From contig JAFEMH010002568.1 in the NCBI GenBank assembly GCA_022495995.1, positions 124,001 through 188,000 on the forward strand: a stretch of 64,000 nucleotides of DNA. Reading direction: 5' to 3'. This document shows, piece by piece, positions 43,367 through 53,900 of the stretch. The translations under genes and the position numbers were made by a program. Origin of the DNA: Adenophora triphylla var. japonica (Eukaryota > Streptophyta > Magnoliopsida > Asterales > Campanulaceae). The number at the start of each line of letters is the position of its first letter. The first letter of the stretch is position 1. The notes beneath the pieces were generated by a model. It did no database searches and was not told the origin of the DNA. It worked only from the letters and a program-made list of their open reading frames with translations.

Positions 43367-43411
43367 GGTCCGTACGGAACTCTTTGCAGAGGGAGAAGAT
43401 CCGTGCGGACC
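43367..43411 (-). promoter_or_regulatory. Second pair of palindromes, upstream of the antisense PMD unit
   Basis: GGTCCGTACGGAAC at 43367-43380 and GATCCGTGCGGACC at 43398-43411, each with the CTCTTTGCA or CTTCTTGCA tail. Each has one or two changes from the perfect palindrome. The pair spacing (31 bp start to start) equals that at 39959-40003. Confidence 0.6.
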
Positions 43412-43514
43412 TTCTTGCAACATGAGGCCAAATTACTTCTTTGCCCTTATAATCTTTGCCCCTGGCTGTCCAAAGGCCTATTTCAGCAGATTCAATGCAG
43501 TTTCGTCCTCAACC

Positions 43515-44085
43515 CAACAATACCAACACCGGCCGTCATCGTAAGTCCGGATTTCGCCCACTAAACGACAACACGAACACCGGCCGTCATCGTAAGTCCG
43601 GATTTCGTCCACTAAACGGAAACTCAAGCACCGGCCGTCATCGTAAGACCGGATTTCGCCCATTAAATGGCAACTCAAGCACTGGTCATCATCGTAAGTC
43701 CGGATTTCGCCCACTAAACGGCAACTCAAGCACCGACCATCATCGTAAGTCCGGATTTTGCCCACTAAACGGCAACTCAAGCACCGGCCGTCATCGTAAG
43801 TCCGGATTTCGCCCACTAAACGGCAACTCAAGCACCGGTCGTCATCGTAAGTCCGGATTTCGCCCACTAAACGGCAACTCAAGCACCGGCCGTCATCGTA
43901 AGTCCGGATTTCGCCCACTAAATGGCAACTCAAGCACCGGCCGTCATCGTAAGTCCGGATTTCGCCCACTAAATGGCAACACGAACACCGGCCGTCATCG
44001 TAAGCCCGGATTTCGTCCACTAAACGGCAACACGAATACCGGCCGTCATCGTAAGCCCGGACCTCGCCCACTAAACGGTGAAACA
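43515..44085. repeat. 51-bp tandem repeat array of Tat-1
   Basis: Eleven units of CGCCCACTAAACGGCAACTC plus CACCGGCCGTCATCGTAAG and CCGGATTT. The 51-bp period is 17 codons, so long open frames arise on both strands (a 17-residue repeat with RPLNGNSSTGRHRKSGF on the plus strand). I regard these as products of the repeat. The array is the counterpart of 107-540. Confidence 0.92.
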
Positions 44086-44719
44086 AGAGCAAAAGGAGCC
44101 AGCACCTCCAAGCACAAATCTCAAGGCACGAAATGCCTCCAAAACGCCAAATGGTGAATCAACCACCGGCCATCAAAGTAAGCCCGAAGTCACCTTCTCA
44201 GCAGACAAAGCCCCTACGAGGCCACATATCCCCAGCAGATGAACACCGGCAGTCATTGTAAGTCCAACCTTTCCCCCAGCGGATAAAACACGAGACATTC
44301 GCGCCTCTTACAAAGCACAAGGCAGCCACGCCTCCACAAACCGTAGTCAGAAGACGAATCAAGTCCTCACACACGACACAACTGCATTCAGAAGATGAAT
44401 CTAGTCCTCACGCATGACACAACCGCAGCCAGAAGACATGTCACGTCCTCATCACTATCTCCAGCCCGGAAGGCTTTAAACCACTCGGTCCAGAAGACCG
44501 TATAAATCTCCCACATCACTATCTCCAGCCCGGAAGGGTTTAAACCATCTGATTCGGAACATCATAAAATTTCCTTCTTAGGGCACCACCACGTCCTCAC
44601 AGTCGACCTCGGCGGTCACACGACACTTCAGGGCACCTCCACGCCCGCATACACTCACGATTATATGACCTCTGAACTACGATCATGCTTGATTCCCACT
44701 AGGGATGCGTAGGAATCCT
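44086..44719. repeat. Single-copy versions of element A repeats in Tat-1
   Basis: The sequence repeats the order seen at 930-2000: AAAAGGAGCCAGCACCTCCA, CCAGCAGATGAACACCGGCA, AGAAGACGAATCAAGTCCTC (only a few copies of what is a 43-bp array in element A), and GATTCCCACTAGGGATGCGT. It shows which units were amplified in which copy. No gene. Confidence 0.75.
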
Positions 44720-45310
44720 ATCACAGGGTCCAGCCATCGACCTATACGGTCACCCAGGATGCCTCCACGTCCTTACCATCGACCTATACGGTCACCCAGG
44801 ATGCCTCCACGTCCTTACCACCGACCTATACTGTCACCCAGGATGACTCTGCGTCCTTACCATCGACCTATACGGTCACCCAGGGCGCCACCACGTCCTT
44901 ACCATCGACCTATACGGTCACCCAGGACGCCTCCACGTCCTTACCATCGACCTATACGGTCACCCATGACGCCTCCACGTCCTTACCATCGACCTATATG
45001 GTCACCCAGGACACCTCCACGTCCTTACCATCGACCTATATAGTCACCCAGGATGCCACCACATCCTTACCATCGACCTATATGATCACCCAGGACGCCA
45101 CCACGTCCTTACCATCGACCTCCACGGTCACCCAGGACGCCTCCACGTCCTTACCATTGGCCTATACGGTCACCCAGGGCTCCTCCATGTCCTTACCATT
45201 GACCTATACGGTCGCCCAGGACGCCTCCACGTCCTTACCACCGACCTCCACGATCACCCAGGACGCCACTACGTCCTTACCACCGACCTACACGGTCACC
45301 CACAGGATAC
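44720..45310. repeat. 42-bp tandem repeat array of Tat-1
   Basis: About fourteen units of TACCATCGACCTATACGGTC plus ACCCAGGACGCCTCCACGTCCT. The period is 14 codons, giving open frames in several phases. In element A the same sequence is present in only a few diverged copies. Confidence 0.92.
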
Positions 45311-45589
45311 CATCACATCCACACACAGAGTTTCAGTTAGAGGACATCTCACGTCCTCGTACACAACAACACTCACCCCACACACGAACTACGATCAGGC
45401 TTGATTCCCGCTAGGGATACGTAGGAATCCTATCATAGGGTCCAGCCAACTGACCTAAACGGTCACACAACAGGACACCATCATGTCCTCACGCACTGAC
45501 CTACACGGTCACTTCCTCTCACAGCACGCGATCCAGATCAGGACCCTTATCTTATCGACAACCCCACTTCCTCCGTAAGTGACGTTGTT
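45311..45589. other. End of the Tat-1 3' noncoding region
   Basis: Closely matches 2060-2292 of element A, including CCCACACACGAACTACGATC, GATTCCCGCTAGGGATACGT and CAGATCAGGACCCTTATCTT. No coding sequence. Confidence 0.7.
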
Positions 45590-45599
45590 GAGGGGATTC
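45590..45599 (+). other. Polypurine tract of Tat-1
   Basis: GAGGGGATTC directly before the 3' LTR start TGTAAGTACCCC at 45600; equivalent to 2293-2302. Confidence 0.7.
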
Positions 45600-45672
45600 T
45601 GTAAGTACCCCAATCTGGATCACCCTCTTCCGAACACACGGAAAATACCGCAGACTCACACAAACGCAGTCT
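45600..45672 (+). repeat. First 73 bp of the Tat-1 3' LTR, cut by Tat-2
   Basis: TGTAAGTACCCCAATCTGG through CAAACGCAGTCT matches 29853-29925 with one substitution (AAATACC for AAACACC). It then stops abruptly where the Tat-2 LTR starts. Confidence 0.9.
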
Positions 45673-47805
45673 TGTAAGTGCTCCAATTTGAGCTTGTTAG
45701 AATTTTCGTTAGAAAATTAACGAAAGTTATAACATTTCTAACAATTCCTAACATTCCTAACATTTCTAACCAAGTAAGGGTAGATTAGGGATTGCCAAAA
45801 AAAGATAAACCAAGGAAAGGAATCAAAAAAGCAAAAGAAATAAGAAAAACCAAAAAAGAAATGGTGGAAACAAAAAGCTGGCTGATTAATTTGAATTTTG
45901 AAAAGATTATTCCTTGTGTCCAAAGCCTGAAGCTGCATTTAATGAACAGTGCACGCTGAAGGGTCCTATCCGCGCGGATACCTTTGTAAAATTCAGAGGG
46001 ATATAAATTGAGCCCTCCAGTCACAAAAATAAGAAAGGAAGAACACAATTCACAGTTGCACCTTGGCGAAAATACTTGAGAAAATAGTGAGAATTCCCTT
46101 GAATTGTCACTCTTTTCTCTTGATTATCTTCCCAAATCTCACTCACTCACCATCATATTCAAAGCCTCAAACACTCATACATTCAAGTCAAAGTCCCAAA
46201 ACACAAAGAAGATAGGTATAACCTCCCTCTTCTCACCCTAAATCTCTCATCCATCAAGATTATTCCAAAGATTATTCCTTGTGTCCAAAGCCTGGAGCAG
46301 CATTTAATGAACAGTGCACGCTGCAGGTCCTATCCGCGCAGATGGGATTGTAATTCTCAGAGGGCTATAAATTGAGCCCTCCAGTCACAAAAAATAAAAG
46401 GAAGAACACAATTCACAGTTGCACCTTGGCGAAAATACTTGAGAAAATAGTGAGAATTCCCTTGAATTGTCACTCTTTTCTCTTGATTATCTTCCCAAAT
46501 CTCACTCACTCACCATCATATTCAAAGCCTCAAACACTCATACATTCAAGCCAAAGCTCCAAAACACAAAGAAGATAGGTATAACCTCCCTCTTCTTACC
46601 CTAAATCTCTCATCCATGCATGCATTTTCAAGCTACAAAATGTAGTTCATTCATCTTCTTGTCTTAGATCCAAGAAGATCACCATGGAAGTTCATCTCCA
46701 TGGATGATCTTCTACAAGGATCAACATTATTTTCAAGTTCTCTTACTTTCTTGCAAAGTAAACATATTTTCAAAACCCTAAAAAACCATTTTCAAGCAAC
46801 AAATCTTGAATTCAAAGGATAAAATTCCCCTTCCCAAGCAAATGAAGTGCTTAGTCCTAATGTACCCCAAGGATGGTTTGGTATAGTTGATTCACCACTA
46901 AAATGTCAAGTGATCACTAACCAAAACCTAGGGAAATGGGGACAAGCATGGATGCAAAAAACCCCCTTTTAAATCATTTTTCCTTTCTTGAGAAGTTGCT
47001 GTCCAGTAGCAATTTTCCAAGACCCCAGTCCATTGTCTTAATTTTTGGACACAGATAAACTTGGAATTTGGTGTTGACTACAAAACACTTTTTGTAGCCA
47101 ACATCCAGAGCTTTCCAGAAATATTTTTACTTTATTTTTTGAGTGAGTAAAACTCCTCTTTTCAAATTTTCTTTTAGAGGCCAGTTCATCAGCTTCTGGA
47201 AATCCAGATTGCATATCTGAGATTTCCAGAAGGTTTTGACCCCTCAAATCTTCTCCAAAATGGAAAATTCCTTCTCACAAATCTTATTTAAGGTGTCTGG
47301 AACAACTTTCATTCTCTGAGTTTATCCAGATTATGAAGTTTTAAGGCCCTTGAATCCATTTCAAAATCAAAGGTCCACTGCCTTTTTCATTCTGGCAGAA
47401 GTGACTCTCAACTTCAAAAGGTCTTTTGAGTACCAAATCTCAATCCAAAAATCTTCCAAAAAATCATGGGATCAGTTTAAAGTCTTAAAAAGATATCCCA
47501 ATTTTTACTTTTCTGAGTTTCAACTTATTTTGGCCAAAACACACACACACACACACACAAATGATTTTCAGCTTGGAAGACTCGTTTTACGAGGCATTCC
47601 GGGTGCACACTAACGTCCTTCCCGGCGTGTAACATGACCTCCGAGCCCAAATCTCTAATCTCGGGCATTTTTCAAAGTTTTGACCCTTAAAACAAAAATG
47701 GCGTGGCGACTCCGTTCTTTTTCTGGGTTTTATTTGGTTTTTTCAAAGAAACGCAAAAAATCGAATTCCCTCCCGCGAGAAATTTTAGGTGGGCACATCA
47801 TCACA
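45673..47805 (+). repeat. Tat-2 5' LTR with a duplicated promoter region
   Basis: 2133 bp, from TGTAAGTGCTCCAATTTG to GCACATCATCACA. Its first bases resemble the other Tat LTR (TGTAAGTACCCCAATCTG), but the body differs. It contains a two-copy tandem duplication (45902-46617), an AC microsatellite near 47540-47559, the U5 hairpin at 47581-47593 and a TGGCGACTCCG motif at 47704-47714. Confidence 0.88.
45902..46617 (+). promoter_or_regulatory. Tandemly duplicated Tat-2 promoter, two TATA boxes
   Basis: Copies at 45902-46266 and 46267-46617, about 365 bp apart, each with AAAGATTATTCCTTGTGTCC, CAGTGCACGCTG, a TATCCGCGC element and TATAAATTGAGC. TATA boxes are at about 46012 and 46366. In copy 1 the element is a perfect palindrome TATCCGCGCGGATA (45967-45980); in copy 2 it is changed to TATCCGCGCAGATG. 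Confidence 0.85.
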
Positions 47806-47806
47806 G

Positions 47807-47824
47807 TGGCGACTCCGCTGGGGA
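47807..47824 (+). other. Tat-2 primer-binding site
   Basis: TGGCGACTCCGCTGGGGA, identical to that of Tat-1, one base after the LTR end. Confidence 0.9.
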
Positions 47825-48826
47825 CTTAAGCTTTTTTAAAAAAAAATGATATTTGGTATATTGGTGGAAACCATTAAACTTCCCGTTATCGCCTCCTAAC
47901 ACGAGTCGGGGATAAATTGTGGTTTAACAATCCCACGTACCGGTATCATTGTTTTCAAAAAAAAGAAAATCTTTTGAGGGTTAAGCTTCCGTCCCGGCTT
48001 TAAAAATCATTTGTTGTGCGTGTTGATTTTTGCACATTTTTCGTGTTGTTTTGGCCGCCTCGGAAAAATTCAAAATTTTGACTGTCGGAATCATGTCCCT
48101 AACTGTCGGAATTTTCGTGCTTATGTGCCTATGTGCTCATTTCAAAAAAAAAAATTCAAAAAAAAAAGAAAATTTTCAAAAAAAAATCATGCATCATATT
48201 TTTTAAGACACATAAAAAAAAATTTCTATTTTACTCAGAAAAAGAAGATAGACTGCTTGCACACTACGCGCACGTGACCTTACACTGCACACTACGTCCC
48301 TAACTCGGGGAAATCCTTGTCGCGGCCCGTTTGGTCTTATTACGCCTCTCGGTGCAAGCACAGGACTACCCAAACATCCCATGGAGCCTCGTGTCGACCA
48401 TGCACTTGTCCGTGACACACTCTGTCCGAGACCCGATTGGTTTTTAGTTTGGTCTGTGTCATGCCCTGTCTGTTTATAGACCTTTCCTTTCAAGCCTTTG
48501 TCGGCATACCGACTCAATATCTTTCGGGGACCCTAATCAGTCGAAGTTCTGCCGGTTTTTCGCCGCAGACTTTGACCAAGATATTGACCGGCGCCTTGAC
48601 TTCGGCTCTGACTGGCACAAATTATACGCTGACTCCCAGCATGACACTGAGTCATCAAGGATTAATGATTATTCCATGCCTTTACGGCTTAATTGACGAC
48701 AAGTCAAGATCAATCGTGGACATTTATCAGTCCAAATCATGCCGACTTTTTGTCGAGCTCTCGGACATGATCTTGACTTTGACGTCAGCTTTGTCCGTAA
48801 TTTACATCGAATGCTCGTTAAGACTC
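47825..48826 (+). other. Tat-2 leader, left part
   Basis: Untranslated leader with A-rich runs near 48141-48190. A CACACTACGCGCACG repeat near 48260-48290 corresponds to the 33-bp repeat of Tat-1. The ACTCCACT at the end is the CACTA-3 insertion site. No gene supported. Confidence 0.6.
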
Positions 48827-49130
48827 CACTACAAGAAAGCAGTCTTTTTACGGCGGTCATATACGGCGGTGAACACGCGTCCGCCGTATATATATATTAT
48901 ATACGGCGGTATGTACAACCGCCGTAAATAACTAATATATACGGCGGACGCGTCCGCCGTAAATAAGTAATGTACGTATATTTAACGTGTACGTATACGA
49001 GATCGAGGTTATATACGGTGGTATATCAGTAGCCGCCGTATATAGGTACTTATTATCGGCGGTTGATACGCGTCCGCCGTAAATAATACCATTATTTACG
49101 GCGGTGTACAATATCCGCCGTAAATGTTAT
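48827..49130. repeat. CACTA-3 left terminal and subterminal repeats
   Basis: About ten copies of TACGGCGG or CCGCCGTA in both orientations, often facing each other (for example TACGGCGGACGCGTCCGCCGTA, where each half is a copy). This is the likely binding array for the element's own protein. Confidence 0.9.
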
Positions 49131-49450
49131 TAAATATCGGGAAAACCAAATTTCCCTATTCAGTTTTGCGGTATCTCCATCTCCCTCTCTCTCCTACTAC
49201 AGAGCTTCTCTCCTCCATAGCTAGGGCTTGGAAATCCGACGCCGGTGACCAAAATCAGGTAGGTATAGCGTATTTAATTACTTTTAATTTTTGGTTTTTG
49301 TTTATTTCTTCGATCTGTATCTCAGTCTCTCTTTCTCTCCTCCATAGCTTCTCTCCTCCATAGATAGGGCAAGAAAATCCGACGCCTTCGACCAAATCAG
49401 CAGGTAGATATAGCGTATTTAGTTTTAATTTTTGGTTTTTGTTCTATGTT
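49131..49450 (+). promoter_or_regulatory. Leader region of the CACTA-3 transposase, partly duplicated
   Basis: A block with CTCTCCTCCATAG, TAGGGC, AAATCCGACGCC and a splice-donor-like CAGGTAGGTATAGCGTATTT (49193-49290) recurs at 49335-49425 with small changes. It looks like a duplicated untranslated first exon with its donor site. CT-rich sequence before it suits a plant transcription start. No TATA box could be fixed. Confidence 0.5.
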
Positions 49451-50974
49451 CATGGCTCATACTCGCTTGGATTTATTTTGTTTAAATCGTGATTTAGTTT
49501 GTGCTAAAACTTAAATTTATGATTTTGTGGTTATCTAGTGAGATATAATTGTGTTCTTTCACATTGTATTTTTTTTTCCTTTTTTACTGTGAAATTGTTT
49601 CCCTCAGTTCTTAGCACGGAGGTTAACATTTTGTTTCCTATTCAATGGTTAATTATGTGTGGTGTGGGAGATGGATGAAACTAGACAAACATTACGCAGT
49701 TTTAGAACGAGTTTGTTGTGTAGGATGTAAGCAGTCCTTGTAAATTTGTAAGTTACGGAATACTATTATTTAGTTCATGAAAAAAGGTCAAAGTTTCATA
49801 TTCTTACGCGAGTTTTTATTTTCCTGGAAATATTTATACGGAAACATAATTACAAAAGTGAGGCTTCAGTCATCCCCCCTCTTACCGACTTGTGTGTTGG
49901 GAACATGCATTCCAATCTGCTTATCGTTCGATACAAAAAAGGGTCACAAGTAGGGAGAGGGAGATGGAGAAGTGAGAGAGGGAGAGCTGCAATCCTTTTC
50001 ATAATCCCACAATAAAAATTACAAATAAAGATGCTTACTGACATCAATTGATGCTGCGGCCGTTGGTTGCAATATTGTGTGGTCCCTTGAATCCCGTTGC
50101 CACAGACGAATCTGTCAGAAACATTTTATGTAAGCCTAGTTGATACAAGTTACTCAACCTTGTACAAAAATCTACTTTTGGTGAACATATTATTAAGCAT
50201 CATAATCCCAAGGAGATATACAAAACTGTAATGAGAAGAACCGTAGATGCATTGGAAAAATGTCTGTTTCTCTTTAGCTAGTAAATGAACTTCTTAGAGG
50301 AGCATACAAAAGACAATGCTGAAGGAGGACCATATAAACAGTAAGTAAGGTCACATGATTTAGAGTATAGCAAGCAACCGTTGAATGATTAAATAGAAAG
50401 GCAACAATGATTTGTTTTAGGATTTAACAGCTGAAAATGTAATCGGATTGTTTATAATGAACGTGATTTTCGAAGATAAGAGATACAATAATGACAAGTT
50501 GAAGAAATAAAATAATGTTTGTACAAATTTAACATTAGTAGCTTCACTTCATGAAGATTTTGTTAATATTTTGTATCAGCTAAACTTCAGCTGCCACCTC
50601 AATGCAAGTACAAGTTAAACTTTTTACTATGAAAAGCATCTATTTATCACAGCTACAATCCCCTTTTTAAGCATCAACAAGCAAGTGCATATTCTTTTGC
50701 ACATCAACCTAGTTCCTTAAATTAGCTTCTCAATTAGGGGGGGGGGGCTTGTGAGAGAGAACGAATGAATGTTGTCATAGGGTTATAATATATCATGGGC
50801 CCAAGTTCGACTAATAGGATAGGCTCCAACAATGTATATTATCTATATCGAGCCAAAAGTTGTACATATTTAGACTATGTTTGTTTATGAGTTTATTTTT
50901 ATTCTAAAATTTGTGTCTCTCGGTCTTATATATAGGTTGTATTTTAACGTTAAAAATATCAAGTCAAGTCATAT
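49451..50974 (+). other. Probable first intron of the CACTA-3 TNP2-like gene
   Basis: AT-rich, no open frame of note. It ends with an acceptor-like CTCTCGGTCTTATATATAG at about 50915-50934, followed 40 bp later by the TNP2 start codon. A run of nine G lies near 50740. Confidence 0.45.
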
Positions 50975-53900
50975 ATGGACAAAAGTTGGATTGATTTGGA
51001 TAATCGAATTTCAAATGAGTATTTGTCTGGGGTTGACAACTTTCTCGATTTTGCATTCTCAAAAAAGTCTGTTGGTGTTAAAGAAATATATTGTCCTTGT
51101 AAAAAATGCGCAAATCGTTACCAAAAAGACCGTGCAACCGTGAGATCACATTGTATTGAAGTGGGATTTCAAAAAGATTACAAGAATTGGATTAGGCACG
51201 GGGAAGAGTACATTTCGGCGCGTAAGAATGATAGGACAACCGAAGATGGCATTGAAATTGAATTGGGCGTGCAAGATTGTATGAGGCGAATGGTACATGA
51301 AGGGATGGGTATGCCGGATAGTAACCACCCGGGAATTGAAGAAATCGTACAATCGAGATGCATCCACCGCAAAGTTTCTTAGACTTTTGAGAGATGCCGA
51401 TCAAGCCTTGTGGGAAGGGTGTGATAAGTTTACAAGACTCATTTATTGTAGAACTTATGCACTTTGGAAGGCTAATTATCGAGTGACCGATAAGGGATTT
51501 ACTTCTTTATTAAAAATTTTCATTAGGGCATTGCCTCGGTCAATAAAGTGCCAAGTTCCTATCGTGAGGCGTACAAGATGATCGGATTTGGGTTTTAGTT
51601 ATAAAATGTGGGACGCGTGCATTAATCATTGTATGTTGTTTCGAAATGAAACTGAAAAACTTACTAAATGTGAAATTTGTGGAGCCTCTAGATATAAGCA
51701 ACAAGAAGAAGGGGGTAGCGGTGAAGGTGCGGAAACAAGTGGCAAGAATAAACTTCCCAAGCAGGTAGCGATGAAGAAAGTATGGTATTTTCCCTTAAAT
51801 CCAAGGTTGCAAAGGTTGTATTGGTCATCTAAGACCGCGACACTCATGAGATGGCATGCCGAGAAAAGAATAGACGATGGTGTGCTGAGGCATCCTGCAG
51901 ACTCGTGCGTGGAAGGAATTCGATGAACGTTATCCATTATTTTCAAGTGAAATTCGAAATGTTAGATTGGGATTAGCATCCGACGCATTTAATCCTTTCG
52001 TAACAATGACTATATCTCACAAGACTTGGCCGGTTGTGCTTATGCCATACAATCTTCCACCTTGGTTATGCATGAAACAGCCATATTTCTTCTTGTCGGT
52101 GCTTACTCAAGGCCCAAAAGGGCCGGGCAACAAGGTAGATGTGTATCTCCAACCGTTAATTGATGAGTTGAAGGAATTGTGGGAAGATGGTATATCAACT
52201 TATGATGCATCAAGGAACGAGTTGTTTACTTTACGAGCTTCACTATTATGGACAATAAATGACTTTCCTGCATATGCAATGTTGTCTGGATGGAGCACTA
52301 AAGGTGAATATGCTTGCCCTTGTTGCAATGTGAGACCTCAAGCACGATGGTTGGATCATGGTGGCAAGTATTGTTATATTGGTCATCGACGCTTCTTGCC
52401 TAGGAGTCATGCTTTTCGTAAGGATAAATGCTCTTTTGATGGTACTCATGAAGTGAGAGATAAGCCCAAGTTATTGTTTGGAACAAAATTGCTTAAACAA
52501 GTTGAAAATATGGAAACAGAGTATAAAATAGAAGATGTTATTAAAAAGAGGAAAAGAGAAGAGGGTGAGAAGCAACAAGCCAAGTTGGAGAAAAGAAAGG
52601 TTCCTAAGTTGTGTCACAATTGGAAAAAGAGGAGTATCTTCTTTGAGTTGCCATATTGGGCAAATAATCATGTTCGTCATAATCTTGATGTTATGCACAT
52701 TGAAAAAAATGTGTGTGATAATGTGCTACATACTCTGTTAGGTACTCGGGAAATCAAAAGATAATGATAAAGCAAGAAAAGACCTAAAAGAGATGAACAT
52801 TCGGAAACCATTGCATCTACAAAAGCTTCCATCTGGCAAAGATATTATGCCTCCGACTCAGTTTACAATGAGTAAGAAGCATAAAGACACATTCTTGAAA
52901 GTTCTAAAGGGAGTCAAAGTCCCTGATGGCTACTCGTCAAACATATCTCGTTGTGTACATCTAGAGGAAAGATCTATTTGGGGTCTTAAGAGCCATGATA
53001 GTCATATTTTGCTCCAACAACTACTCCCTTTAGTCGTTCGAAAAGCGTTGCCTACTTCGTTGTAAAAGCCATCATTGAGTTGGCAAATTTCTTTAGGCAA
53101 TTATCCTCAAAGGTGAATACACTTGCCGATCTCGAAAAGATACAAGATCGGATGGTCAGCCACACTATGCGCTCTCGAGAAAATATTCCCACCAGCTTTC
53201 TTTGATGTTATGGAGCATTTGCCGGTGCATTTAGCCGAGGAGGCCTTGCTAGCGTGCCCAATACAATTTCGTTGGATGTATCCGGTAGAGAGGTACATCC
53301 ATATTAAATTTACTTTGAAAAAGTTAAATTCCTTTTTACATCCGCTTTAGCATAAGTAAATGTTTTTGTAGGTTTCTACTTACATTAAAATTATATGTTC
53401 GAAATCGAGCCCATCCCGAGGCCTCCATAGCTAAGGCAATTGTGGTCAAGAATGCATGACTTTTTGTACGCAATATTTGGATGACATTGAGACAAAGTCC
53501 AATCGTCCTAGAAGAAATGATGATGAAGGTGATGAGTTAGGCCGCTTTGTAGGAAAAGAAGAGGTAATTACCCTTGATTACATCACACGAGTACAAGCGC
53601 ATAGATATGTGCTTTTCAATACCGAAGATGTTGAACAATACCTAGAGTAAGTGATTCCTTACATGAGGCTTACATTCCTTATATCTTTTATATTTCAAAT
53701 TAATACTTAATTCATATTTTCAATCCGCTCGAATGCATCGTGTACATTTGAGGGAGACACTACCTCGTAATCAACGACATCTTATAGAGAAAGAACATAA
53801 TGATAAGTTTGTTAGCCGGTTTAAGGATTATGTAAGTATGAAACCACCTTCATATAATAGTTTCAATTTATCGTTTTTAAATATTTTCTTATTAAATTTT

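Larger units (their letters stand above)
29853..45672 (+). mobile_element. Tat-1, Ty3/gypsy Tat-lineage retrotransposon lacking reverse transcriptase
   Basis: 5' LTR 29853-31319, primer site 31322-31339, broken gag, protease and integrase (32653-37547), an antisense gene cassette (38323-43199), tandem arrays (43515-45310), polypurine tract 45590 and the first 73 bp of the 3' LTR. Tat-2 interrupts it at 45673. The order and the long repeat-filled 3' region are those of Tat/Ogre/Retand elements. Reverse transcriptase and RNase H are missing, so any movement would need enzymes from a relative. Confidence 0.92.

Noticed and set aside
43456..44157. Long open frames on both strands with 17-residue repeats
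   Set aside because: The 51-bp tandem unit is a multiple of three, so any stop-free phase stays open on either strand. No start context or domain supports translation.
44705..45414. Open frames with 14-residue Pro/Arg or Thr/Ser repeats
   Set aside because: The same effect from the 42-bp array; the counterpart in element A is not open.
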